The position numbers and the translations under genes were made by a program. The notes below the pieces were generated by a model. The model did not search any database and was not told the DNA's origin. It saw only the letters and a program-made list of their open reading frames with translations. This document shows, one piece after another, positions 1-7,248 of a DNA stretch of 10,152 bases (the stretch's first letter is position 1; each line of letters opens with the position of its first letter). Source of the stretch: Amoeboradix gromovi (taxonomy: Eukaryota > Sanchytriomycota > Sanchytriomycetes > Sanchytriales > Sanchytriaceae). The stretch covers positions 1-10,152 of the forward strand of contig JADGIF010000358.1 in the NCBI GenBank assembly GCA_018985225.1, given 5' to 3'.

Positions 1-8
1 TACGAGAC

Positions 9-646
9 TCATCTGCCTGACAAGTTTTGGTTAAGACTTTCATTTTCATTTATTTGATTAGTTTTCGTTGGGTATCCTCCCAGTAACTCCAAATTCCGCA
101 TGCAAATATTAAATGTTTCCAAAATAATGCAGATAAAACTAAGCCAAAAAATGAACACGGATATTCTAGGAGCTTTTGTCTTAATATATGCGATGTTATA
201 ATTATTAAGTCGATTAGTTATAATTGAAAAGAGAAGAGACCCTTTTTCTACCATCCAAGGCCTTAATTATTGCTGATTTTATGTATAAGGTACAGTTAAT
301 ATTTGTTAGATTAACACGTCCTTGTACTTCTGGAAGAGTATCTAGCCTTTGAAAATCTGAAGATTGGGACTCGCAATATTGTCTATCTTCCAAGTCTATA
401 TATTTTAATTTTTATGACATAAAACGCTGCAATAACTACTAGAAGCGCCATACTTGTAGTTCCTACTGTTAAATCGGTCTTAAGACCGATGGAACTTACA
501 CAATTTTCCTTTATGGTAAACGAGTTCGTATACATTTATAACTGTTCACTAATATCTGCCATATTAATTGCGGAAGTGTTTTTGCTGCACTTCTTCCCAC
601 AATGTCTCCGGATGGACTTTTTAGCAACCAGGAACCCTATTGTTTT
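9..646 (-). pseudogene. Broken membrane-protein-like reading frame (remnant)
   Basis: Unrecognised. Reading right to left, one frame runs from 646 to 386, interrupted only by TAA at 536-538. It gives a Cys/Lys-rich stretch (HCGKKCSKNTS), then MYTNSFTIKENC, then one hydrophobic segment (SMALLVVIAAFYVI) followed by basic KIKIYRLGR and TAG at 383-385. That order suggests an outer Cys region, one membrane span and a basic stop-transfer. A +1 shift at this TAG enters another open frame (411-217, 65 codons) with an acidic, Ser/Gln-rich sequence (ESQSSDFQRL) that could be a cytoplasmic tail. A third frame, 254-9, encodes 81 residues with one hydrophobic segment (ISVFIFWLSFICIIL). Which frame is real at the left end is undecided. 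No homology is recognised; stretches this long can occur by chance in AT-rich DNA. Confidence 0.3.
473..490. repeat. 18-bp perfect palindrome
   Basis: ATCGGTCTTAAGACCGAT equals its own reverse complement over all 18 bases; the flanking bases do not extend it. It lies inside the minus-strand membrane-protein-like frame (residues SIGLKTD), so it could be coincidence in coding DNA, a dimeric protein binding site, or a cruciform-forming element. The palindrome itself is certain; its function is not. Confidence 0.6.
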
Positions 647-703
647 TTAAGGCAATTCGTGACTACCAACTTGAAAAGGACTTAAATATATGAGAAATGC
701 GCC

Positions 704-1100
704 ACCTGAATGAATCAAACCAAAGGGCCAGAAAAGTTTGGGCCGGGATTCCGGCTGAAAGTCTCGACCAATAGGCTTCCGTGAATATCTCGACCTAAAT
801 GTATCGAGTCCATGTCCACCTCAATGAATCAAAAAAGGGCCAGAAAAATCTGGGCTCAGATTCGCGCCCAGATTCAACCAATCAGCTTCCTCGAATATCT
901 CGACCAATCATCTTCATCGGATATCTCGACATAAAAGGTGTCAATACCACGTCCACCTAAATGAATCAAAGTGGTGGCTGGGTGGGAATTCTCACCCAGA
1001 TTCTCGACCAACTGGATACCACGAATATCTCGACCTAAAAATAGAAAGTGTGCCCACCCAAATAGATCAAAGTGGTGGCTGAACCGGAATCCCGGCTCAG
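704..1100. repeat. Degenerate tandem array, four units with palindromic cores
   Basis: Units begin at 704, 818, 955 and 1056 with related leaders (ACCTgAATGAATCAAA and variants; ACCCAAATAGATCAAA in the last), giving lengths of 114, 137 and 101 bp plus a partial fourth. GAATATCTCGACC recurs exactly at 783-795, 893-905 and 1023-1035. AAAGTGGTGGCTG is shared by units 3 and 4. Each unit holds an inverted repeat: 737-760 (TTTGGGCCGG / CCGGCTGAAA), 847-874 (AATCTGGGC / GCCCAGATT, perfect 9-bp arms), 978-999 (CTGGGTGGGAA / TTCTCACCCAG) and 1079-1100 (CTGAACCGG / CCGGCTCAG). The arms differ between units but remain complementary within each unit. It is locally more GC-rich than its surroundings. It could be a satellite, a nested MITE-like element or a binding-site array. 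Confidence 0.75.
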
Positions 1101-1851
1101 GATCTCTTTTCGAAATTCGCTGATACTCTCAAGTATATTCTTTGTTTCTTTATTTGGGACATGCTCTGTAAAAACTAGACTAGACAAATTGTATCTAAAT
1201 TTCAAAAGTAAAATAGCTTGTACATCTAGTCTCTTACTCTTTCACACAGTCTTTGTTTTAGAGTTATAGGATAACTACTAGCTTTATAATAACGATTTTA
1301 ATTAAAATATCACTATTGCTCTGTAAAAACGAGTCTCGGCTGCTATAATGCTCTTCGTATAAATGCGATTCTCATTAAAAAATTAGCAAATCATTAGATG
1401 CATCGATTTTAATAGTCTTGGTGCTTTGCTTCTATCCAAGAAATTTAATCTTTTCCATTACACTCAACTTCCAAACGGTACAAGCAATTTCTTTACAATC
1501 ACATCATCAGTAAACTTGTCTTGTAAAAAGCTAATTTCCCACGGGAATCGCATAACATCCTTGTATTTATTTCTTTAAATTCATATAATTCTTTTGATTC
1601 CTTGAAACTTATAGCGGCTCGCTAAGTCCAATGATAACCAAATCGTAAAGAAATCAATGAATGAGATTATAAATAATGATTGAACGAGTGTCAAGTATAA
1701 TCTTTTCCAAAGTTTCGAAATCCAGGATAAGACTGTTTAGCAAATGAAAGTTAGAAGACGAGCACAGACTAGCATCTTGCATCAAAAAATGAAATGTGGA
1801 TGGAAAGAAGGTGCTGCAGTTTTCTAAGAAATAAGTCTTGTTTATTTTTCA
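1038..1851 (-). pseudogene. Fragmented coding-like stretch, unknown protein
   Basis: Not recognised. On the minus strand several consecutive open pieces have ordinary protein character, in different frames. 1848-1657 is 64 codons between two TGA codons and includes LNSLILDFETLEKIILDTRS. It continues in frame past TGA 1654-1656 as FLYDLVIIGLSEPL to a TAA. A piece near 1565-1465 includes MRFPWEISFLQDKFTDD. 1371-1267 follows adjacent TAA and TGA codons at 1372-1377 (ESHLYEEHYSSRDSFL). 1241-1038 is 68 codons (VPNKETKNILESISEF). The last piece reads straight through the fourth palindrome of the tandem array before its TAG at 1035-1037, so the array may have cut the gene. The all-helical flavour would suit a large scaffold protein, but there is no homology. 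Chance openness cannot be excluded. Confidence 0.28.
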
Positions 1852-2195
1852 CTATTAAAATCCAATTAACCATTTACGTGGATTGACCTTATTGGCTAGT
1901 TACTTATACGAAAACCATCATCGAAAAATTTAAAAAAAAATTAAGGACTAGGTAGAATAAGAATCTTTTTTGGCTAAAATTCGATTTTGAACTTATAGCA
2001 GTGTTATTTTCCAGTGTGGAAAGTGTACAGTAATGATAAACATTGTAAAAATCACATATTTTTCCAATAAAATGGAAAAGAAAAAGAAAAAGAAAAAAAA
2101 GAATGCTGCAGTAAAACCAAGCAACCATGCTTTAATTGATCGGAAGATTATAAATAAAGATATGAGCTTACGTATTTCGTCAATTCTTATTTATT
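1852..2195. other. No convincing gene; purine-rich tract
   Basis: The stretch is AT-rich. An A/G-only tract of nearly 30 bases (2074-2102) is built of GAAAAA-like units. The open frames here, a Phe/Leu-rich one on minus and a poly-Lys one on plus (ATG 2072, TGA 2210-2212), are low-complexity readings of this tract and are not called genes. It would serve as the 3' flank of the RING gene, which ends at 2196. Confidence 0.45.
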
Positions 2196-2384
2196 TTAAA
2201 CGCTGCGAATGACATAGAATTTATGTTTACATAGAGGGCATTCTCTATGACCATTGTTACTTAATTTAGTAATGCAATCTAAACAGTATCTATGACCACA
2301 TTCAATAACATGATCTTTAATCCTTAACATACAACTTGGACATTTAATTCCTTGGATTTCTACGTTAAAATCATGAATTTGCAT
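2196..2384 (-). pseudogene. RING finger C-terminal module of the ankyrin gene
   Basis: 62 residues with a complete C3HC4 RING: C15-x2-C18, C29-x-H31, C34-x2-C37, C49-x2-C52, ending KFYVIRSV before TAA. RING domains bind two zinc ions and usually recruit an E2 to transfer ubiquitin. The ATG at 2382-2384 directly follows the TGA (2385-2387) that ends the ankyrin/coiled-coil frame, and the two are in the same frame. The module is therefore almost certainly the C terminus of one ankyrin / coiled-coil / RING protein, broken by a single stop codon. It could instead be an independently initiated small RING protein, but no intergenic space exists. All eight zinc ligands are intact, so the break is recent, bypassed or a sequence error. 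Confidence 0.85.
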
Positions 2385-2933
2385 TCAAATTATCTCTCTT
2401 TGCTTGACATATCTGGTTGGTGTCCCAATAGGTAATTCTTGTAGTACTTCCACTTTATTAGCATTGAGTAATTGAGTTTGCAGAACACTAAGTTGTCTAT
2501 TCAATACTGAAATATCATTCGTCAATCTAACAACGGTTTCCCTTTTCACTGCAATGTTTATACTTAATTCCGCATTGACGTTGGCCAACACAGAATTATT
2601 TGCTCGTTCTAATTGTTCAATCTCATCTTTAAAATAATCCTTGACTTTCCCATTAATTCTATCACACATATAAGCACCAATATCACTCCCATACTCTATC
2701 AATATTTTACCGATCTCTTTTGATTTAGTCAAAATCAATGCAGTGTCTCCATTATTTCTTTTAATGTTTACATTGGCATGTTGTTTTAACAATAATGTAA
2801 CACACTCTATATTACTATACCGAGCAGCCCGCATTAACGCTGTAGCTCCATTATTATCTAGTGTATCCACATTGGCATTCCGGACCAATAAGTATTTAAC
2901 AATCCTAACTTTACTCAAATGACACGCAAACAT
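2385..2933 (-). pseudogene. Ankyrin-repeat / coiled-coil region of an interrupted RING protein
   Basis: 182 open codons. Ankyrin repeats occupy residues 1-28 (the 3' part of a repeat beginning just upstream as TPLMFACH), 29-61 (ATALMRAARYSNIECV...) and 62-90 (DTALILTKSKEIGKIL). A heptad-like coiled coil rich in Leu, Asn and Val follows at about 103-165 (EQLERANNSV, VLNRQLSVLQTQLLN). The frame stops at TGA 2385-2387 immediately before the in-frame RING module. The start is doubtful: ATG 2931-2933 lies inside an ankyrin repeat, and TPL just upstream completes the TPLM consensus before a TAA at 2946-2948. So the true gene starts further upstream. Ankyrin-RING proteins generally act as substrate-binding E3 ligases; that role is inference here. 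Confidence 0.85.
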
Positions 2934-2944
2934 CAGTGGTGTTA

Positions 2945-3298
2945 TTTATATCTGTCATGAATAATACAAAGTGCATCAATTGTACCTCCATCTACCAATC
3001 TCCCACACTCTACTACCTCCTCGCGTAGAATAAAATGTTTCCATTCTTCTGATGACATTTTTTGTTTCACTGAGCCACCATAAAAGATACAAGATTTCTT
3101 AGTTACTGGTGAAAACATGTTATAACCAAATGTAACGACAGCACACAGTTCCTTAGCATATCACTTCTCGCAATGACTACGGTCACTAATGTATTCCATT
3201 AGAGATGTATAGAGTATGAAGATTGATGAATCCTATATTTCTATGAGTCGCCCGCACTCGTTTGCGTCCAACAGACACCCAGGGCATAATACCGGTCA
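2945..3298 (-). pseudogene. Upstream (N-terminal) part of the ankyrin-RING gene, broken
   Basis: A minus-strand frame offset from the ankyrin frame reads 72 open codons from 3160 to 2945, including FGYNMFSPVTKKS, MSSEEWKHFILREEV and ECGRLVDGG, and ends at TAA 2942-2944. The ankyrin frame resumes two bases on: after the last AAA codon, skipping TA leads to ACA CCA CTG ATG (TPLM). In the same frame further upstream, past TGA 3161-3163, is ILYTSLMEYISDRSHCEK. Past TAG 3233-3235 is LCPGCLLDANECGRLIEI, bounded by TGA 3296-3298. The motif ECGRL(V/I) occurs in both pieces, at 3236-3295 and 2945-3160, which supports a repeated module and one real frame. The lesions are three stops and one frameshift. 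Family of this N-terminal part: not recognised. Confidence 0.5.
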
Positions 3299-3627
3299 CA
3301 TCATGTGCTGTCTCTTGTGACCTTAACTGAAGATTTAAAGAATGTCGAATTTTTGAGTACCAAGCTGAGTCGTGCTAGATAATTAGCTGCGTGTGTTATT
3401 CTGCAGAATCAGAAGTGAAATGGCGAGGTTCGCCAAAGTCCATATGCCAAGAATGATCTCAGCCAAGCGTTAAGGATTGCTGATATCTCTTCATCGATTA
3501 CACCCCTTTCGAGATGGCCGATATTCTGACAGCATTTGAAAACATATCATGAATAAATTATACATATGAGACCCTCTTTTAAATTTGCCTCGATCATTTA
3601 GATTTGCATTTCAAGTTATGGACGAAT
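3299..3627. other. Weak coding-like signal only, no gene called
   Basis: On the minus strand two overlapping frames look protein-like around 3530-3340, for example VIDEEISAILNAWLRSFLAY and AEIILGIWTLANLAISLL. They compete for the same bases and each contains stops. They could be the 5' end of the ankyrin-RING gene, but nothing chooses between them. No RNA gene or repeat was found. Confidence 0.2.
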
Positions 3628-3973
3628 TTAATAATGTAACACAATATTTTTCATCAGATTTAGCAAAATGACCTTATTATTAATCCATATTTCTTTATTT
3701 ACATGAACAAATCCAAGGATATCGTTCTGAATATCATCATCATCAGGATAGCAATAAATATTCTAAAAGAGCTCAGACAACATGTCTTGTTTTTTTCCTT
3801 TTAGAACCGCCTTTAATGTAAGCTAACAGTTTTGATATTTTATTGTGTTCCTTATGGTTATGTAACGGGTATAAAATAACTCTAGATATAATCTTGAATC
3901 TTGACTTGTAGCAGCTATATATATATTACCATTCCACACACAGATTTGATCATATTGATCTTGATGAAACTTA
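3628..3973 (-). pseudogene. Possible broken 3' continuation of the 174-residue gene
   Basis: Directly after the TAA (3971-3973) that ends the upstream frame, a +1 shift enters a frame readable down to TAA 3628-3630 with only two interruptions, TAG 3823-3825 and TAG 3763-3765. The pieces have ordinary protein character: CVWNGNIYIAATSQDSRLYL, then LTLKAVLKGKKQDMLSELF, then a run of four Asp and GFVHVNKEIWINNKVILLNL. No family is recognised. The immediate hand-over at the stop favours one longer ancestral gene, but chance openness in AT-rich DNA remains possible. The run of Asp is encoded by an ATC/GAT microsatellite-like tract near 3734-3746. Confidence 0.35.
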
Positions 3974-4495
3974 AGTTAATATCCAAAAAACTTCTTGAAG
4001 AATTGAGCTATAGTCGATACTTTGAAAACTGTCTTCATAAAGCTCAAGCCTAATTTCGAACGCTACAAAGATTGCATCGTCCTTAAACCTCATAATGTTA
4101 CTCTTATTTTTCCGATCATTATTGCATGTACCACTCTTACATATTGGAACAAGCATGCCATAATTTTTCAAATTTTCAATTGAGTAATTACATTTGTTGG
4201 GATAAGTGATCTTCAAATCATCATCATCTACATTACCCAGATCAACATGCCCACCAACAGGAGCAACTCCGGGTTCCTTGCAGCATATATTGTAGCACTT
4301 CTTCTCTTCTCGATCTTCCCATTTTGTGTCCATGAGAGCTTCTTTCCATAATTTTATCGTAGCCCTTCCTCTCAAAGAGTCAAAAACCTCGGAGGAGTTC
4401 TCAATGTTCTTGACAGAGATTTCTCTACCGGTTTTCACAGCTAAAAGAACAAGGACGACATCCGCACTTTGTTTCTCATGTTTTTTTTCTTCCAT
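3971..4495 (-). CDS. Unknown 174-residue protein with Cys/His motif
   Basis: 174 uninterrupted codons from ATG 4493-4495; an in-frame TAA six bases upstream (4499-4501) makes this the first possible start. Residues 1-60 are charged and helical with no signal peptide. A candidate metal-binding region follows: C67-x3-CC(71-72), then VGGHVDL (H83), then LVPICKSGTCNND (C119, C124). The spacing recalls treble-clef or HNH-like zinc folds, but I cannot name a family. An acidic run VDDDD sits at 89-93. It is likely a cytosolic or nuclear protein. It is divergently arranged with the LRR gene, with only 34 bp between start codons. The end is uncertain: the protein stops at VFWILT, and a shifted frame continues downstream, so this may be a truncated version of a longer protein. 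Confidence 0.7.
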   Translation of the reverse strand: MEEKKHEKQSADVVLVLLAVKTGREISVKNIENSSEVFDSLRGRATIKLWKEALMDTKWEDREEKKCYNICCKEPGVAPVGGHVDLGNVDDDDLKITYPNKCNYSIENLKNYGMLVPICKSGTCNNDRKNKSNIMRFKDDAIFVAFEIRLELYEDSFQSIDYSSILQEVFWILT

Positions 4496-4529
4496 TCGTT
4501 ATAACTTCAAGCCACACTTAGTCTAATTT
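4496..4529. promoter_or_regulatory. 34-bp shared intergenic region between divergent starts
   Basis: Both start codons (minus ATG 4493-4495, plus ATG 4530) have in-frame TAA codons close upstream (4499-4501 and 4524-4526), so neither coding region can be extended. All core promoter and 5' leader sequence must therefore be in these 34 bp or overlap the neighbouring coding regions. TATAA at 4500-4504 is the only TATA-like element. Such compactness is typical of reduced eukaryotic genomes. Confidence 0.4.
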
Positions 4530-6275
4530 ATGATTGACATCCTTGTGATTTTATCAATATCACTAGTAGTTGCTGTCTCTTCTGACTGTCCAAACATGAT
4601 AAATTTGGCGATTGGAATGATAATGAATGTTTTTCAACCGAGTAAAATGTCTATTTTATCAACAGATTGCTGCAGTGCAGGTATTGGTGTGACTTGTACT
4701 AATGGTATGGTTACTAACATTGATTGGTCATATCTAGCATTGGATGGAATTATTAAGGGTAATTATCTGCCAAGTGGATTGAGATCTTTGTCCTTATATG
4801 CAAACAAACTAACAGGATCCATTCCGACGTCATTTCCAAGTGGATTGATTTCCTTGGAACTAAGTGAAAACCGTTTGACAGGTTCCATTCCAAGCACATT
4901 ACCCAATGGATTGACATCTTTATCATTATTCTACAACGAACTAACAGGTATAATTCCAAATACATTACCATATGAATAGATTTACATATATTTGGATTTC
5001 AATTTAATATCTGGACCAATTCCAGCCAATTTACCTAGTTCATTAACATCCTTCACTGCATATAACAACCTTCTAAACGGTACTATTCCAAGTACATTAC
5101 CAAATGGTTTACTTGGTCTGGGTTTAAGGAATAACCATTTTGTCGGTGATCTGCCAATTCAATATCCATCAACATTGCTAAATTTAATTTTAGGATAACC
5201 GGGTTTATCTGGAAATCCCGGTGACCATTTTACCGGTACCTTAAGACTTAATAAACCTGTAGGATTATACATTAATGACAATTATATTACTGATGTAATT
5301 ATTAATGACACAAGTACTATAACAGGTTGTAGTTTGTCTAATAATCCACTATTAGGTAATCCAAATATTATTGGTTTAATCATGTGTGACATGGCAGCGT
5401 TATATGATCCCAATTTACTACCAATTACAGTCTCAAAGACATCTTCCATGACAATATTTAGTAGCAGTGCTTTAGTAAATTCTGTTTCCAGTATCATGAC
5501 TACTGATTACAGCAGCTATACAATTGCATCTAAAATGAATAGTATTAGCAGCGATTTAACAAAGTCGTTAAACAGTAGCATCATATCAGATATCTTCAGT
5601 GTTCAAGAGAGTAATGCAACTACATTAGCATATTCAACTAAACGCACTGCTACAACCATTTATCAACTATCAATCAAGCCGCAAACCTCAAAAACTCTAG
5701 AACGTACTCAAACCAGTGTGGGCACAATTTATAGATCATCTTTGATGGATAGTACCACCCATGAGCACGCTGAAATTGTAGCTCTATCATCACAGACAAC
5801 TAGTGTATCCGCAACAGAAATATCATCTACAGCAATTGCAACGATTTCAACCTCAAAAACTTATACTGGTACACACCTCACAAATACACACCTCTTTGTC
5901 AAAACGCATGAGAACATTGATAAAAGCACATTTCAAACGCTTATTTTGAACAATGATGCTACCATCAAAGTAAGCAAACTCAAAACAATCAGCACTATTT
6001 CTTTATTAAAGACAAAATCCAAATTTATGCGAATTATATCAACTATGCCTGCTAGTCAAATTGAATCCGATCAATCATATTCAACTATACCAATATTACA
6101 AAATCAGGATGCAAATACTACAAGTAGTAATACCGGTATCATTATTGCAATATTAGTTGGTATTTCAGCCATAATTTTTGCAATTGTTGGAATTAAAAGA
6201 TATAAAGCATATAGAGATGGACAGAAAATGTTGAAGACAACAATAAAAGTAATTTTATATTTATTTAGATGTTGA
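4530..6275 (+). pseudogene. LRR surface protein, signal peptide to TM, two in-frame stops
   Basis: One frame of 582 codons including TAG 4977-4979, TAA 5196-5198 and terminal TGA 6273-6275. The order is: signal peptide (MIDILVILSISLVVAVSS); an LRR N-terminal cap with C20, CC47-48 and C56 and the segment TNIDWSYLALDG; then 22-residue LRRs of the plant-like type (LTGSIPSTLPNGLTSLSL) from about residue 83 to 245. Next come the C-cap signature SNNPLLGNP...LYDPNLLP (5328-5423), a Ser/Thr-rich stalk (about 300-530), a membrane span at about 536-555 (GIIIAILVGISAIIFAIVGI) and a short basic tail (KRYKAYRDGQKM). It is a type I cell-surface protein; LRRs usually bind ligands. The TAG replaces the conserved Leu of a repeat (one base from TTG), and the TAA falls where Asn is usual. 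Repeat length stays at 22 across both, so this is a recently damaged gene, or suppressed stops, or sequence error. Confidence 0.85.
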
Positions 6276-6523
6276 GAGAATACAATGACAAGTAAATATC
6301 TGGCTGTTGATTCGTGCAAGTCAACAAGTCTACTATTGTCTATCATAGTGAGTAGCTTTGCTTTCTGCACCTGTGGCAAGGCCTTGGCACAGAAATTTAG
6401 AAACACATATCTCAATGGTAGAAGATAAACGCATCAGAAGCACAAAGGTTTGGGAGGGATTTAACTCGCTTAAGTAAATAATGTGTTTCTTCCGTCTTGC
6501 GCTCTGAAATAGCCCAAGGTAGC
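6276..6523. other. Downstream of LRR gene; open extension, no separate gene
   Basis: After the LRR gene's TGA, the same frame stays open for 50 codons to TAA 6426-6428 (beginning ENTMTSKYLAVDS). This might be an ancestral tail or chance. Minus-strand frames here are likewise not convincing. No repeat, RNA gene or clear polyadenylation signal was recognised. Confidence 0.25.
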
Positions 6524-6937
6524 TTAGTTTAATGGCGCCATAAGCTGATTAGCATTCTTTGTGAATTGTTTAAGAAATTTCAAAGATTTCTTCTCCCTTT
6601 CTAAGCGCTGTTCTAACATAGCAGTTAGTAAATAATCGTAAAGCATTCTACATTCTAGTGCTAAATATTTATTCATCTTATATCTTGCAAATTGTTCAAA
6701 TTATAATATTGCACAGCTATAGGATTGTTGACTTTCCATTACCACGCGTTCTCTCTCTTTTCTCCGTGCTTCTAACATCGCTTGTAGCATGCTTTCTCTA
6801 TATAGAGAACTGCTTTTAGTGTTTACTTGTCTATTCTTTGCATGCTCGTTTGTTGTTCTTTTCTTTTCTCTAATCTCGCTTTCCGTAGCTCGATGTTGAT
6901 TTCCAGATAAAACTATATTTCTTCTCCAACTATTTAT
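6524..6937 (-). pseudogene. Charged C-terminal tail of the helicase fragment, broken
   Basis: A minus-strand frame offset from the helicase fragment is open from 6937 to 6704 (78 codons). It is rich in Arg, Glu, Lys and Ser (SEIREKKRTTNEHAKNRQ, MLEARRKERERVV). Past TAA 6701-6703 it continues in the same frame for 58 more codons (MNKYLALECRMLYDYLLTAM, LEQRLEREKKSLKFLKQF) to TAA 6524-6526. The hand-over from the helicase frame is at GAT AAA TAA ATA GTT, an AAAT-repeat where slippage is easy. Charged helical tails are usual after SF1 helicase cores, so one protein is likely. The lesions are one frameshift and one nonsense codon. No domain is recognised. Confidence 0.4.
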
Positions 6938-7120
6938 TTATCTACATCTTCTGATATTTCACTTGCGTATTTGATAATGCTCTTCCACGGCTCCTTTTTT
7001 GCAAAAATAGCATACTTTCCAACAATTAATAGCGACTTCTTAGCACCACTGATTGCAACGTTTGTTTTGTTAAGATCCTTGTTAAACCCAATTGTAGTAG
7101 TCCTCACCAAGGACAATATC
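6934..7120 (-). pseudogene. UPF1/SEN1-type helicase C-terminal fragment, 5'-truncated
   Basis: About 62 residues matching the end of the NAM7/UPF1/SEN1 superfamily 1 helicase core: ILSLVRTTTIGFNKDLNK (motif V region), then NVAISGAKKSLLIVGK (motif VI, usually NVA(L/I)(T/S)RAK), then PWKSIIKY, the Trp-containing stretch that follows motif VI in UPF1 relatives. These ATP-driven enzymes unwind RNA or RNA-DNA in mRNA decay and transcription termination. Two things mark it as dead. The motif VI arginine that contacts ATP is glycine (GGT, one base from CGT). And the helicase sequence stops exactly at 7120, where a copy of an LRR gene starts, so motifs I-IV are missing. An apparent GTG at 7120-7122 is half helicase, half LRR sequence and is not a start. 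The frame ends at TAA 6934-6936. Confidence 0.75.
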
Positions 7121-7203
7121 ACACTAGCAATATGCAGACTACTCGGAATGCAACTACTTGGTCTATGAATTTAATGAATCAGAATAAGAAATCCGGAACA
7201 GCC
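7121..7203. repeat. 83-bp exact direct repeat, internal copy
   Basis: Identical base for base to 10070-10152, the last 83 bases of the window. The left boundary is sharp: 7120 and 10069 differ, as do the bases before them. The right boundary is unknown because the second copy runs into the window end. It begins ACACTAGCAATATGCAGACT. Confidence 0.95.
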
Positions 7204-7248
7204 AGCAGAATTGTAAATTTTTGGCTAATGCTCGTTATGGCAATGTGA
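7121..7248 (+). pseudogene. Transposed 3' fragment of an LRR surface-protein gene
   Basis: In the frame used by the LRR gene at 9259, this copy reads TSNMQTTRNATTWSMN, LMNQNKKSGTA, then SRIVNFWLMLVMAM and TGA 7246-7248. The first 27 codons are identical to the end of the window, so the remaining 15 codons may show how that gene ends: a small-residue stretch followed by a short hydrophobic C terminus, reminiscent of a GPI-anchor signal. It lacks any start, signal peptide or LRRs, and abuts the truncated helicase at its left. It most likely arose by duplication into the helicase gene. The end prediction holds only if the repeat continues beyond the window. Confidence 0.6.

Noticed and set aside
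1072-1269. Plus-strand frame starting in the fourth repeat unit
   Set aside because: It starts within the tandem array, and the opposite strand reads more like protein; no signature.
1904-2212. Phe/Leu-rich minus frame and poly-Lys plus frame around 2072
   Set aside because: Both are readings of the purine-rich tract at 2074-2102 and overlap each other and the RING 3' end.
4326-4526. Plus-strand 66-residue frame
   Set aside because: Antisense of the 174-residue protein and overlapping the LRR gene's upstream region.
4753-4971. Minus-strand open frame opposite the LRRs
   Set aside because: It is the antisense of regular LRR codons; repeats of LRR coding DNA keep the opposite strand open.
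5282-6415. Minus-strand open frames opposite the LRR gene (5282-5497, 6104-6415)
   Set aside because: Antisense of well-supported LRR cap and membrane-span coding sequence.
6971-7168. Plus-strand 65-residue frame
   Set aside because: It crosses the helicase/LRR junction and is antisense to the helicase motifs; it has no family features.
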